64,000 nucleotides of DNA from Trueperaceae bacterium (GCA_002707365.1 PAMQ01000007.1:228735-292734); one strand, 5' to 3'; counted from the stretch's first letter, positions 47,394-57,400 are shown. Notes: generated by a model not told the origin, from the sequence alone. Program-made: numbers and translations.

Positions 47394-47655
47394 AATTCCC
47401 TCCTTTGGGAGGCACCAACATAAGGTTTCCTGCGGAAAAAGTTCATCAATGTTGCCATAGTTATATCTTCAAATTGCTCTAGAAACTATAGCCGAGATCC
47501 AATATCCTGTCCAGCCCCTAAAGTAATATCACCAGATTACATTCAAATCACGCAAACACACTCTCATGGAATTCGTTACCCAAACTATGAAAACTCTCTT
47601 AAAACGCGTAGCAATTGACAAAACAGATCCATTACCCTTAAAATTTAAGGTACTT

Positions 47656-48276
47656 ATGAATAAGCTCTCTAATATGCAGCAAAAAGTTTACGAACGGCTA
47701 AGGCGTCACTTCCAACAAACTGGGGCTCTTCCCGACCTCGCAGACTTCGCAAGATCACTCAGCGTGCACTATGTCTCACTCAAACAACACCTCGAAGCCC
47801 TACACAAAAAGGGTTACATTACGTTCGAAAGTAGAGGACGTGGCCGCTCCCCTCTGCTGGTGCTCCCGGCCGAAGCCACCGGCATACCGGTTCTTGGCAA
47901 CATACCAGCCGGCCCCATTAGCGAAGCTGTACCTCATGCCGAAAGCTATCTTCCCTCAACTGGCCTTAACGGTGACCACTTTGCCTTACGCGTCCAAGGC
48001 AACTCTATGGCAGATCTTATCCAGGATAACGATATAGTCCTGTTCCAAAAGCGGGAACTTTACCGCAATGGGGAAATATGCGCTGTAAGAGTTGAGGATA
48101 ACGATGTAACGTTAAAATATCTTGATAAGTTGGAAGAGTCGGTCTACGCACTGCGACCACACAATCCTACCTACCCAACCCTAAAAGTAATGGCAGATAC
48201 GCTCCATATTGAGGGAGTTTATATGGGTCTCCTGCGCGGCGACGCCTTCCAACTGATAGCCCAGGAAATTAATTAG
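47656..48276 (+). CDS. lexA: LexA-type repressor
   Basis: This SOS-type repressor has 206 residues from the ATG at 47656. The N-terminal HTH covers about 1-65. The self-cleavage site Ala85-Gly86 lies in GNIPAGPISEA. The catalytic serine is Ser117 (GNSMADLI) and the lysine is Lys154 (VTLKYL), all at family spacing. AAGG lies 5 nt before this ATG. The frame is open 30 codons further up to an ATG at 47566, with no good signal there. It is divergent from the Crp/Fnr gene across a 172- to 262-bp gap, where I see no clear operator. Confidence 0.9.
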   Translation: MNKLSNMQQKVYERLRRHFQQTGALPDLADFARSLSVHYVSLKQHLEALHKKGYITFESRGRGRSPLLVLPAEATGIPVLGNIPAGPISEAVPHAESYLPSTGLNGDHFALRVQGNSMADLIQDNDIVLFQKRELYRNGEICAVRVEDNDVTLKYLDKLEESVYALRPHNPTYPTLKVMADTLHIEGVYMGLLRGDAFQLIAQEIN

Positions 48277-48296
48277 AAGGCTTTTACTTAACTAAT

Positions 48297-49700
48297 TCAA
48301 GCACTATCTTGAAAGACCTCTGGCAACCAACTACCGTGAGCCTCGATAAGATCATCAACAAGGTCATGAATCTGGTTGATATCAAGCTCCGCTGCGGTAT
48401 GGGGATCAAACATTGCTGCATGGTATATGTGCTCTCGACTTCCAGTTAGCATAGCTTCCACTACCAGTGACTGCACGTTAATGTTGGTCTGCATTAAAGC
48501 AGCAAGTTGAGGAGGTAATGACCCAACAGCCTTGGGATGGAGGCCTCTGCCGTCTACCTGACAGGGTACTTCTACGCAACAGCCTCGAGGCAAATTGTCA
48601 ATTAATCCGTCATTATCAACATTGCCGTAGATTAAGCTTGGTGTTCCCGTTTCAATACTGTGGATTATAGTGGATCCGTACTCAAGGCTTCGCTTTACCA
48701 ATCCGAGATTCTTAAACTCCTCGACAACCTTGGCCAACTCTTCTTTGGGAACACCCGCATCCAGCATAGCCACTTCAAAAGCCGGAACAAGGTCTGCGCT
48801 GGGGTCTTCAAGCTTCTGCTTCATAAATCGCCAACCAGTAAGTTGCACCTCACAGCGCCGAAGATATTCGTCAAGCGGAATGTTAAATTCCTCTATCAGG
48901 TCTGGGCGATCGCGTTTAATAAACCAGGGTACATACTCAGCAAAATGTTCGCTTGATTCAGTAACAAAATACCCTAGTCGGCGGAACATTTCGTATCTAA
49001 CTTTGTTGTCTTCAGGTATACGGTCCTCGTCGATCACTCGAGAAATTTCCGGATAAAGATTTGCACCATTTCGTTCGAAACTAAGATAAAAAGCAATATG
49101 GTTAATCCCAGCACAAACATAATCTATTTCCTCTATGGGAACACCAATGTTGCGTGCAAGCCGTGCAGCTGTTCCCTGGACACTGTGGCACAAGCCTACA
49201 GTGTTTATGGCGGTTGCTCTATTCAAGGCCCAACAATTCATAGCCATCGGATTGACATAATTTAGATGCACCACTTCTGGACAAAGCCGCTCCATCTCGC
49301 TAGCCATATCTAGAAAAACGGGAATGGTCCTTAAGGCGCGCATTATCCCGCCAATCCCGAGAGTGTCGCCAATCGTTTGACGCAAACCGTAACGCTTAGG
49401 TATTTCGAAATCAGTCACCGTACCAGGCTTATAACCTGCAACCTGGAACATGCTGATGACATAATCAGCGCTGTCTAAAGCCTGAACGCGATCTGTAGTG
49501 ACCTCAATCGTAGGACTAACGTTAAGAGCTTCAGCAGTCCGATGGGCAACAATCTCAGAAGTGCGAAGGCGATCCTCATCGATATCAAAAAGAGTCAGGT
49601 TCGACTCGGCTAACTCTGGGTAACTAAGGATGTCACCCATTAAATTCTTAGCGAAGATAGTGCTACCGGCTCCTACAAAAGTAATCTTTGGCTTTGTAAT
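48297..49700 (-). CDS. GH4 family glycosidase (alpha-galactosidase-like), non-canonical start
   Basis: This NAD- and Mn-dependent glycosidase has 467 residues if started at 49700. Family motifs are NYVNPMAMN, GLCHSVQGT (metal-binding Cys and the following His) and CAGINHIAFYL (catalytic-site His). The NAD-binding start KPKITFVGAGSTIFAKN lies upstream of the first ATG (49640), so that ATG would cut away the dinucleotide loop. The conserved frame begins ATT-ACA-AAG at 49700, with GGAGAG (49707-49712) 6-8 nt ahead and no ATG, GTG or TTG in frame between. AUU is therefore the likely start. It follows the second GH4 gene by 69 bp. Confidence 0.85.
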   Translation of the reverse strand: MTKPKITFVGAGSTIFAKNLMGDILSYPELAESNLTLFDIDEDRLRTSEIVAHRTAEALNVSPTIEVTTDRVQALDSADYVISMFQVAGYKPGTVTDFEIPKRYGLRQTIGDTLGIGGIMRALRTIPVFLDMASEMERLCPEVVHLNYVNPMAMNCWALNRATAINTVGLCHSVQGTAARLARNIGVPIEEIDYVCAGINHIAFYLSFERNGANLYPEISRVIDEDRIPEDNKVRYEMFRRLGYFVTESSEHFAEYVPWFIKRDRPDLIEEFNIPLDEYLRRCEVQLTGWRFMKQKLEDPSADLVPAFEVAMLDAGVPKEELAKVVEEFKNLGLVKRSLEYGSTIIHSIETGTPSLIYGNVDNDGLIDNLPRGCCVEVPCQVDGRGLHPKAVGSLPPQLAALMQTNINVQSLVVEAMLTGSREHIYHAAMFDPHTAAELDINQIHDLVDDLIEAHGSWLPEVFQDSA

Positions 49701-49769
49701 GATGATCTCTCCAATATATATAGTGCGGCAACAACCTAAATTACTACCATCAGAATGTTACACGTAACT

Positions 49770-51341
49770 TCATGCCTGCCCGGAGACTACCCTTTGTATA
49801 TTCTCACCCCTGTCTGCTGAGCCCGCGTTTTCGGTAGCGGCCTCCTTGTCCCTAGCAAGTTCTGCAACTGTACGCGTTTGAAGTCGAGCCGCCCCTTCAG
49901 TTTCATGAAGGTATACCCGAGTACCATTACGTTCATGCTGCGCGAGGCGAGCCCTGGCTGCTTGGATTTCCGAAATTGAGTAGTTCGGTAACCACTGTTC
50001 CTGCGCTGTCAGCATTTCATCCGTAAGTTGCCAAACTTCCTCGGGAGAACAAACCGCACCAACTAATGGATCGTGCAACATTGCTTGCTTCAATAACGTA
50101 ACGTCGCCGTGAACAGCTGCTTCAGTAGCCATCTTTTGCACCTGTACACTTGCTGAACAAGTTGCCGCACAAGCCAAGGGTAGGTCACCAACCACGGGCA
50201 TATTGATCCCATTGCGATCTACGTAACCAGGAATCTCCACAATGCAGCCGTCGGGCAAATTGGTTATGTGTCCCTGATTAGGAACGTTGAAGTGCCCTCG
50301 ATAGACGCGACCCGTCTCGAGCGCCTCAATAATGAAAGAACCGTGCTCGTGACTACGATTTTCCTGACTAATAACGGGAGGCTCCTGCTGAAGCCAGTTA
50401 GGAAAATCCGTCTCGAACCAATTACGACCTTCCGTACAGATCCGGAGGTAACCGCCAGTTTCTCCGTGAATCCAATGCGACAAGTCTATCCAGTCGCCTA
50501 TTTCATCTACCCGCTTTCGGTACCACGGAAGGTACTCACTAAGATGACCATTTGACTCGGTGGAGTAATACCCAAAACGCCGAAGCACGTCGATGCGTAC
50601 CTTCTCTTGATTTTTATACACGGGGTGCGCCTCAAATAACTCGAGAAGCCGGGGCAACATATCCATACCCCGCCATTGGACCTTTACATACCAGGTTTGA
50701 TGGTTAATACCGGCCGCCACAATATCAACATCAGCAGGAGTTACCTCTTCTTCAGCTGTGATAAGACCTTCACCACGAGCCCAATGTTCTATCACGTTAG
50801 TTATCTGTTTGTGGCCACCCTGAACACCGTGACAAAGCCCAATGGTACGTACACCTCCGTAAAGATTGCAGGCCCAGGTATTCATTGCCATTGGATTTGA
50901 ATAGTTCAGAAATAGAGCATCTGGGCTTGATACCTCTCGGATATCCGAACATATATCGAGGAGAGCAGGAATGGTTCGTTGACCATACATGATCCCACCA
51001 GCACAGATAGTGTCCCCAACGCACTGATCAACTCCATACTTTAGTGGAATATCTATATCGAGTTGGAAAGCATCAAGGCCGCCCTGCCTAATCATGCTCA
51101 CCACATAGTCAGCGTCCTCGAGGGCCTCAAGGCGATCAGTAGTAGTCTGAATCCTAGCCGATAAACTATTTTTCTCTATGTCACGACGAGAAAGTTGGGC
51201 TACCATTTCCAAATTATGCTCACTAAGATCCATATAAGCGAAGGTGGTATCCCGCAGTTCGGGAACCGCTAGAATATCTTGGGTTAAGCGTCGTGTAAAC
51301 CCTACAGATCCTGCCCCAATCATAGCTACCTTTATTGACAT
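49770..51341 (-). CDS. GH4 family glycosidase (alpha-glucosidase/galactosidase-like)
   Basis: This 523-residue GH4 enzyme cleaves glycosides by an oxidation-elimination route using NAD and Mn. The NAD loop is MIGAGSVGFTRR (7-18). NYSNPMAMN, GLCHGVQGG and AAGINHQTWYV carry the substrate and metal ligands. It is longer than usual at the C terminus: about 45 charged residues after YSISEIQAARARLAQHE look disordered. GGGGGG lies 5 nt before the ATG. It is the first gene of a pair of GH4 genes. The linkage cleaved cannot be fixed from sequence, but the nearby galT-galK favours a galactoside. Confidence 0.88.
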   Translation of the reverse strand: MSIKVAMIGAGSVGFTRRLTQDILAVPELRDTTFAYMDLSEHNLEMVAQLSRRDIEKNSLSARIQTTTDRLEALEDADYVVSMIRQGGLDAFQLDIDIPLKYGVDQCVGDTICAGGIMYGQRTIPALLDICSDIREVSSPDALFLNYSNPMAMNTWACNLYGGVRTIGLCHGVQGGHKQITNVIEHWARGEGLITAEEEVTPADVDIVAAGINHQTWYVKVQWRGMDMLPRLLELFEAHPVYKNQEKVRIDVLRRFGYYSTESNGHLSEYLPWYRKRVDEIGDWIDLSHWIHGETGGYLRICTEGRNWFETDFPNWLQQEPPVISQENRSHEHGSFIIEALETGRVYRGHFNVPNQGHITNLPDGCIVEIPGYVDRNGINMPVVGDLPLACAATCSASVQVQKMATEAAVHGDVTLLKQAMLHDPLVGAVCSPEEVWQLTDEMLTAQEQWLPNYSISEIQAARARLAQHERNGTRVYLHETEGAARLQTRTVAELARDKEAATENAGSADRGENIQRVVSGQA

Positions 51342-51738
51342 AATCGCCCCCCTAAGGAACTAGCTTCGACAAAACACAAAACTCAACTTACAACGCCATT
51401 TTCCCAAAACTACGTTAGCCTGTTCTGCTAACACAATGCTGACCAATTCTAGCAGCAATAAGCTGTTCTAATCCAGACAATTACTGATCCCGAACTACAA
51501 CCTAGTTAATCCTGAACTTGACAAAAATCTATATTTTGTCAAAAAGAATAATGACATTAAAAGGCTGTTGAACAGAGGGATCCTAAAATACCTTAGGCTG
51601 ATCCTAAATTGGATTAACGAAGCCTGTTAGCTCCATATTAAAACCCTCTTAATATTCCTAGTAGGGAGCCAGAAAGATGACCTACGCACTACGTTCGATA
51701 CCAAACATTTTGCTAAACGCCCCTTGAACAGACCAGCT
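51342..51738. other. Regulatory gap upstream of the GH4 pair
   Basis: These 397 bp hold no protein gene. They contain the 25-bp palindrome listed separately and must contain the GH4 promoter, since the preceding ThuA gene ends at 51739. I could not pick a convincing -35/-10 pair. Confidence 0.4.
51518..51542. promoter_or_regulatory. Operator-like palindrome upstream of the GH4 genes
   Basis: TTGACAAAA (51518-51526) and TTTTGTCAA (51534-51542) are perfect 9-bp inverted arms around a 7-bp AT spacer. The size and symmetry suit a dimeric regulator such as GntR-, LacI- or ROK-type. It lies 177 bp before the first GH4 start. No regulator gene for it is in the sugar region. Confidence 0.5.
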
Positions 51739-52389
51739 TTACCTACTGGCCCACAATAAGCCTCGCCGAACAATTTCTCTCGCCTCTGGAACATCAAAAT
51801 CTTTTAGGACGTGACCCAAAGAAGAATAAAAGACTCTGGCTTTCCCGTAATTACGTTTCCACACGACTGGCATAACGGTTCCTGCTACCCATGGAGCATC
51901 CCCGTGCTCACCGGAAAATGTTGTTGTAGCAAGTACCTGATTACCTGGGTCAACATGCATATAGTACTGTTCCGATTCCATTTCGAAGTCCGACAGCCCT
52001 TGGACCAAAGGATCTTCAGGTACTGTGATGTTGATTCTATAGTTAATGATATTTCCGGGATGACATATGAATTGTCCACCAACCATCCACTGGTATTCAG
52101 TATTTTCCCGAAATGAGTCAGCCATCCCACCGTGCCAACCACCTAGTCCGACTCCTGACCGGACTCCATTCAGTAACCCTTGTTCTTGCTCAGGGTTAAT
52201 TTTGCTCATAGTCCACACGGGAACGATGAGGTCTAGACCAGCAATATATGAAGAGTCAAGAAACACATCCAAGTCATTTACAAGATCAACGCTAAAGCCC
52301 TCGTCCTCAAGAATTCCAGCAAAAAGAGAGCTGCAGGCCTCCGGCTCGTGACCATCCCAACCACCCCAGTTGACAAGTGCACGCTTCAT
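51739..52389 (-). CDS. ThuA-domain protein
   Basis: This 216-residue protein has the ThuA-like fold related to class I glutamine amidotransferases. It carries [15 protein letters not shown] at the start and [16 protein letters not shown] around the nucleophile-elbow position, where no cysteine is seen. YYMHVDPG and a C-terminal RVFYSSLGH segment follow. ThuA proteins are linked to trehalose and other sugar use, but the chemistry is unclear. The ATG at 52389 overlaps the stop of the aldo/keto reductase gene (ATGA), so the two are coupled. Confidence 0.85.
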   Translation of the reverse strand: MKRALVNWGGWDGHEPEACSSLFAGILEDEGFSVDLVNDLDVFLDSSYIAGLDLIVPVWTMSKINPEQEQGLLNGVRSGVGLGGWHGGMADSFRENTEYQWMVGGQFICHPGNIINYRINITVPEDPLVQGLSDFEMESEQYYMHVDPGNQVLATTTFSGEHGDAPWVAGTVMPVVWKRNYGKARVFYSSLGHVLKDFDVPEAREIVRRGLLWASR

Positions 52390-53345
52390 CGTTTTAGATC
52401 CAACCACTCTAGTTCCTCCGATGTAAGTTTAAGTTCCATGGCTTCGACATTATCTTGGAATTCTTTGGGAGTATAACAACCGACTAGCGCATAAATATTC
52501 AACGGTTGAGCCAGTACAAAGGCAACTGCGATCTGAATCACATTCACACCCTTTGTTGCAGCTAATTCCTGAACCCGATCTAGGCGTTGAAAGTTTTCCT
52601 CTGAACAGTACGAGGCAACACAGACCTTATCGGCATACTCCGTGAACTCGTCAAGATTGTCACGGTGGAAACGGCCTGAAAAAAATCCACCAGCCAAGCT
52701 GGACCATGTAAAAAGAGGGGTTTTTTGTTCAAGGTAGTGAGCCCGGGCATCTTCACCAGAGGGACCACTGATACTTATACAGTCGGGCCAAGGGGCCTGG
52801 ACCTGATCTGCAAGGCTAAAGTTGGGACTACTTGCTGCAAAAGGTGTGAGCCCGTTTGCTTCGGCGTAAGCGTTAGCCTCCTCGATTCGCTGGTGTGACC
52901 AATTTGAACCACCAAAAGCATGAATGTGACCTGCCTCTTTATGCTCATTCAAGACTTCCACAATTGGACCCACTGGAAGCGAAGGATCATCACGATGTAG
53001 TAGATAGAGGTCTATATCCTCGATTTTGAAACGCTCCAAAGAATCATGGATGTCAGCTGTAATATCGAAGGGTGTAACTCGCTTACGGTCCTGACTATGG
53101 TGAGCACCCTTACCCAAAATCACTACCTGATCCCGGTTACCCCGAGATGCCATCCAACGTCCGATAGTACGCTCGGATGAACCTCCCCCATAAACATGGG
53201 CAGTGTCGAATGTGTTACCGCCCATCTCGATAACAGCATCTAAAAGGGCAAATTCCTTAGCATCATCCTCGCCAGTCAGCACCATTGCTCCGTGCACGAG
53301 GCGGGAAATTGGCTTATCAATGCCGACAACCGTACCGTACTCCAT
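52386..53345 (-). CDS. Aldo/keto reductase
   Basis: This 319-residue NADP(H)-dependent (beta/alpha)8 reductase has the catalytic Asp and Tyr in [10 protein letters not shown], the Lys in VILGKGAHH and the His in [12 protein letters not shown] cofactor-phosphate loop is near the C terminus. A GGAGGTAAT ribosome-binding site precedes the ATG. It is translationally coupled to the ThuA gene and adjacent to galT. A role in oxidising or reducing a sugar liberated by the GH4 enzymes is plausible but inferred. Confidence 0.88.
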   Translation of the reverse strand: MEYGTVVGIDKPISRLVHGAMVLTGEDDAKEFALLDAVIEMGGNTFDTAHVYGGGSSERTIGRWMASRGNRDQVVILGKGAHHSQDRKRVTPFDITADIHDSLERFKIEDIDLYLLHRDDPSLPVGPIVEVLNEHKEAGHIHAFGGSNWSHQRIEEANAYAEANGLTPFAASSPNFSLADQVQAPWPDCISISGPSGEDARAHYLEQKTPLFTWSSLAGGFFSGRFHRDNLDEFTEYADKVCVASYCSEENFQRLDRVQELAATKGVNVIQIAVAFVLAQPLNIYALVGCYTPKEFQDNVEAMELKLTSEELEWLDLKR

Positions 53346-53449
53346 ATTACCTCCGTCTAATATCCAACGCTTGATTTAGATGTACTACTCTACATCAAGC
53401 TTTATATAAAACAAATTGCTTCCTGACTCGGTTAAGATACGCACCACGC

Positions 53450-54499
53450 ATGAAGGAATTCTCACCAATTCACCACCCCCATCGCCGCCGAAACCCATTA
53501 ACCGGAGATTGGGTACTAGTTAGTCCTCATCGAATACAGCGTCCTTGGCGAGGAAAAATCGAAGCAAACCCAGAAAAGGATCTACCTCACTACGATACGA
53601 GCTGCTACCTTTGCCCAGGCAATGAGCGCCTAGGAGGATCAATCAATCCAACCTACACCAGTACCTTTGTGTTTACTAATGACTTTGCTTCCCTCCTACC
53701 TAAATCCCCTGAATTAAGGTTCGGGGATCACGAATTGCTGGTATCTGAAACGACTCGGGGCACATGCCGCGTAATCTGCTTTTCACCGCACCATCACCTA
53801 ACGTTAGCAGAGTTCTCGCCTAACGATATTTCTCGAGTTGTTGATCTTTGGGTAGAACAGACTGAAGAACTAGGACAGGAATACCGTTGGGTCCAAATCT
53901 TTGAAAATAAGGGTGAACTTATGGGAGCCTCGAACCCACACCCACATGGACAGGTTTGGGCTATGGATACACTACCTAGCATTGCCATTAAAGAGGATGA
54001 TCAGCAGCGGTCCTACTTCAGTAAGCATAAATCCCCACTACTTCTCGACTACGCCCGTTTAGAAATCGAAAATGGGGAGAGAGTTGTGTCCTGCAACAGT
54101 ACCTGGCTTGCCGTTGTGCCGTATTGGGCAAGCTGGCCTTTTGAAATCCTAATCTTGCCCCACCAGCGGCCAATCGCCCGCATGAACGACTTGACAACAG
54201 CCGAACGAGAGGACCTATCCATTCTTCTGAAGTCGGTACTTGTGCGTTATGACAATCTCTTCAAAACCCCCTTCGCATATTCGCTAGGTTGGCATGGAGC
54301 ACCTTTTGATGGGTCTGACTCGAGCCCCTGGCAAGTGCACGGACATGCATTCCCACCTCTTTTGCGAAGTGCCAGCGTGAGAAAGTTCATGGTCGGTTTC
54401 GAAATGTTAGGTGAAGCGCAACGTGACCTCACCCCGGAACAAGCAGCAATTAAGCTAAAACAACTTCCTGAGACCCATTATCGGGAAGAAGCACCATGA
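53450..54499 (+). CDS. galT: Galactose-1-phosphate uridylyltransferase
   Basis: GalT exchanges UMP between UDP-glucose and galactose 1-phosphate in the Leloir pathway. It has 349 residues. Zinc ligands are Cys52 and Cys55 (CYLC). The active-site motif SNPHPHGQVW carries the nucleophile His166, at the same number as in E. coli GalT. RRNPLTGDWVLVSPHR at the start is also family-specific. galK overlaps its stop by 4 bp. No galE is in the window. Confidence 0.95.
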   Translation: MKEFSPIHHPHRRRNPLTGDWVLVSPHRIQRPWRGKIEANPEKDLPHYDTSCYLCPGNERLGGSINPTYTSTFVFTNDFASLLPKSPELRFGDHELLVSETTRGTCRVICFSPHHHLTLAEFSPNDISRVVDLWVEQTEELGQEYRWVQIFENKGELMGASNPHPHGQVWAMDTLPSIAIKEDDQQRSYFSKHKSPLLLDYARLEIENGERVVSCNSTWLAVVPYWASWPFEILILPHQRPIARMNDLTTAEREDLSILLKSVLVRYDNLFKTPFAYSLGWHGAPFDGSDSSPWQVHGHAFPPLLRSASVRKFMVGFEMLGEAQRDLTPEQAAIKLKQLPETHYREEAP

Positions 54500-55635
54500 A
54501 CCCAAAAGAAATCGTTATGAAACAGTTCACAGAGCATTTTGGTAACCAACCCTCGATACTCGTGCGCGCACCAGGTAGGGTCAATCTGATTGGTGAACAC
54601 ACCGATTACAATGATGGCTTCGTCCTACCGATGGCGATAAATCGGTGGACGTGGATAGCCCTCCGAGCTCGGAGGGATAATCACGTTGTCATACACGCAG
54701 TGGACCTAAACGCGAAGGGCAAGTTTGACCTAAACCACCTTGTCCGCGGAAAGGGATGGCTTGAATACGTAAAGGGAATTGCCTGGGCGCTTCAAGAGTG
54801 CGGTCATGAGCTCAAGGGTTGGGACGGTGTAATTTCCAGTAACGTTCCAGCTGCAGCTGGCCTCTCGTCCTCTGCCGCCCTCGAACTTGCAACTGCTCGT
54901 GCTTTCCATGCAGTCTCTAATTTCACTTGGGATCCAGTAACAATGGCATTAGCTAGCCAGAGGGCCGAGAATGCCTGGGTAGGAGTTAATTGCGGCATCA
55001 TGGACCAACTTATCTCCGCAACGGGTATTGATGGTCACGCGATGCTAATTGATTGCCGTACACTTGAAAGAGTTAAAATCCCTCTACCAAAAGATTCGGT
55101 AGTAGTTGTACTCGATACTGGGACTAGGAGAGGTCTTGTCGATTCTATCTACAATCAACGGCGCCTTGACTGTGAAATGGCCGCTCATCACCTTGGCGCC
55201 AATACCCTGCGAGACGTTACTCTTGACCAACTAGAGAGTTCCCAGGGTAGTCTTGACTCAACTACCTTCAGTCGAGCTCTACACGTGATTACCGAAAACA
55301 ACCGTACCTTAGCGGCTGCCGAAGCACTTAACAATAGCGATCCTGTAAATTTTGGTCTTCAAATGAACGAGAGTCACAAGAGTTTGCAGCGCAACTACCA
55401 AGTCTCATCTGACGCCTTAGATGCAATGGTTTCTTCAGCTCAGCGTCTAGAGGGTTGTTACGGTGCACGCATGACGGGGGCTGGTTTTGGTGGAGCAGCG
55501 GTTGCGCTGGTAGAGGACCAAAAGGCTGATTCTTTTATCTGCAACGTCAAAGATCATTACCAAAAGAAAACTCTTCTCGATCCTACAATCTATATTTGCA
55601 GGGCTAGCAAAGGAGCTTCTGAAGAGATGATTTAA
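54496..55635 (+). CDS. galK: Galactokinase
   Basis: GalK phosphorylates alpha-galactose. It has 379 residues. The GHMP kinase opening is PGRVNLIGEHTDYNDGFVLP (about 26-45). The phosphate loop is PAAAGLSSSAALE (about 117-129) and the C-terminal motif is GARMTGAGFGG. Its ATG overlaps the galT stop (ATGA at 54496-54499), so the pair is translationally coupled. Galactose released by the neighbouring GH4 enzymes is the likely supply. Confidence 0.95.
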   Translation: MNPKEIVMKQFTEHFGNQPSILVRAPGRVNLIGEHTDYNDGFVLPMAINRWTWIALRARRDNHVVIHAVDLNAKGKFDLNHLVRGKGWLEYVKGIAWALQECGHELKGWDGVISSNVPAAAGLSSSAALELATARAFHAVSNFTWDPVTMALASQRAENAWVGVNCGIMDQLISATGIDGHAMLIDCRTLERVKIPLPKDSVVVVLDTGTRRGLVDSIYNQRRLDCEMAAHHLGANTLRDVTLDQLESSQGSLDSTTFSRALHVITENNRTLAAAEALNNSDPVNFGLQMNESHKSLQRNYQVSSDALDAMVSSAQRLEGCYGARMTGAGFGGAAVALVEDQKADSFICNVKDHYQKKTLLDPTIYICRASKGASEEMI

Positions 55636-55741
55636 ACCCGCCAAAAAGCTCCTGAGATTTACAAGGAATATAATGGTTTTATCGACCACCCAATTACGAA
55701 ATTAACTCAAAAATAATTATATCCTGCCCAACTGATAACCC

Positions 55742-57181
55742 TTAACCGTTCACAACCCGATACCTTTTAAGAGGCTCTAAGTAGGTGTCAGCGTCTGGTT
55801 CGAACTCGTTTTCAACATCAGTACGGGCTGCCTCCGCAGCTTTCTCAACTAGGCCCACGCCCTGAAGGCCCAAAAGAGCTGCACCGTACGCTGCACCTTG
55901 GTCTGAGGAAGACCGGAGAAGGGGTAGTTGTAGTACGTCAGCTATGATCTGGAGCCATAGTTCAGAGCGGCTGCCACCACCGGTAGCTACAGCTCGCCCC
56001 AAAGGTGCAAGTGGTGTCATTACATCCAAAGCATCTCGGAGACTAAAAGCTACGCCCTCAAGGACAGCACGTATAGTGTCGGCTTTGTTAGTAGCAAGAC
56101 TTAGCCCTGAAAATGAACCTCGTAGATTAGGGTTCATGTGGGGCGTACGCTCGCCAGCTAAGTACGGCTGGAAAGTTACTCCATTGGCTCCAGCTGGACT
56201 CGAAGCTGCCGCCTCGATTAGGGCTGAGTATTCACCGCCCGGAACAAAGGTATCACGGTACCATCTCAAACTCCCAGCAGCAGCTAGAGTTACGCCTAGC
56301 AAATGGTAACCTCCGTCAGCGTGGCAAAAAAGGTGCACTCGCCCTTCAGGATCAGGAGTAGCTGTGGTTAGTGGGGCAAATATTACACCAGAAGTCCCTA
56401 GGCTTACGCTGCCAATGCTGGGATCAGAATTAGAAAGGCCGAGGCCTATAGCTGCCGCGGCATTATCTCCAGCCCCAGCTACAACTGGTAGGCCCTCTGG
56501 AAGACCCGTAAATTGGGCGACCTCTGACGCCAGACGTCCAATTATGTCATCTGAAGCAACAAGGTCGGGGAATAGTTTTGGGTCTACGTCTATTGCGTTG
56601 AGGACTTCGGTGTCCCACCGTTTAGAAGCTAGATGGAAAGCATTGCTACCGGAGGCATCAGTTGGTTCGGCTGCCATAACTCCTGTTAACAAATACCCAA
56701 CATAGTCCTTGGGTAACAAACTATGACACGTACGCTCGTAAGCTTCTGGTTCGTTAGCACGCAACCACAACAGCTTGGGGAGATGGAAACCGGTTATAGC
56801 TGGATTTCCTGTTCTAGCAATAAGCTCGGGGCGCGGTACTGCTCGTTCGAGCTCAATCACTGCCTCCTCAGTACGCTGGTCATTCCAGAGAATGGCAGGG
56901 CGAATAACATTGCCAGCTGAGTCCAGAGGTACCATCCCATGCATTTGTCCTGAGAGGCCGAGCACTACCACTTTATTAGGTGGCAGGCTCTCATTTAAAT
57001 CCCTAATAGCTTGTAAAGTAGCAGTTTTCCAGGCGGCTGGATCTTGCTCCGTCCAACCAGGACGTGGCGTCAGGAGAGGGTAGTCGTGTGTCACCTCTGC
57101 AATGAGCTTACCTGCTGCATCTACAGCAACTACTCGCACCCCTGTGGTTCCTAGATCAAGGCCCAATGCTAACTCATCCAT
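55742..57181 (-). CDS. xylB: Xylulokinase
   Basis: This FGGY-family kinase of 479 residues phosphorylates D-xylulose. The opening LGLDLGTTGVRVVAVD is the ATP-binding fold. LGLSGQMHGMVPLD is the xylulokinase-type segment, where the MHG triad distinguishes it from glycerol kinase. AGAGDNAAAAIG and the C-terminal ATGGGSRSELWLQIIADVLQ follow. No xylA or pentose transporter is nearby. The ATG at 57181 is chosen from the family alignment. A TTG eight codons earlier is open, and neither has a ribosome-binding site. Confidence 0.9.
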   Translation of the reverse strand: MDELALGLDLGTTGVRVVAVDAAGKLIAEVTHDYPLLTPRPGWTEQDPAAWKTATLQAIRDLNESLPPNKVVVLGLSGQMHGMVPLDSAGNVIRPAILWNDQRTEEAVIELERAVPRPELIARTGNPAITGFHLPKLLWLRANEPEAYERTCHSLLPKDYVGYLLTGVMAAEPTDASGSNAFHLASKRWDTEVLNAIDVDPKLFPDLVASDDIIGRLASEVAQFTGLPEGLPVVAGAGDNAAAAIGLGLSNSDPSIGSVSLGTSGVIFAPLTTATPDPEGRVHLFCHADGGYHLLGVTLAAAGSLRWYRDTFVPGGEYSALIEAAASSPAGANGVTFQPYLAGERTPHMNPNLRGSFSGLSLATNKADTIRAVLEGVAFSLRDALDVMTPLAPLGRAVATGGGSRSELWLQIIADVLQLPLLRSSSDQGAAYGAALLGLQGVGLVEKAAEAARTDVENEFEPDADTYLEPLKRYRVVNG

Positions 57182-57311
57182 TGTAATTGTTAATCCGAAG
57201 CACAAATTTAAATTTTAGTTGGCTCATTGTTCCCTCTCCCTTTAGGTGCAATTTGCTCGGAAAGCGGGCCCTAGGCCTCGACACTTGAGTTGGGCAGAGC
57301 AAATACGTCTC

Positions 57312-57400
57312 ATCATCCTCAGTTTACGTTGCCAATAGTACTTTACTGGCAATTACGCAAGATAGCCTCCGCTGAGCCAACCCCGTAAACTGAGGATGAT
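57312..57400. repeat. Nested inverted repeat upstream of xylB
   Basis: Perfect 17-bp arms (57312-57328 and 57384-57400) enclose a second small hairpin (TTGCCA 57329-57334 with TGGCAA 57347-57352). As RNA it would fold into one long branched stem. It lies 131 bp before the xylB start and 153 bp past the end of the aldo/keto reductase gene. It could be a terminator, an operator or a small mobile remnant. No target duplication or transposase is seen. The rest of 57182-57552 is empty. Confidence 0.55.

Noticed and set aside
51518..51536. TTGACA...TATATT as a sigma-70 promoter
   Set aside because: The spacing is only 7 bp and no -10 occurs at 16-18 bp on either strand; the palindrome explains the sequence better.
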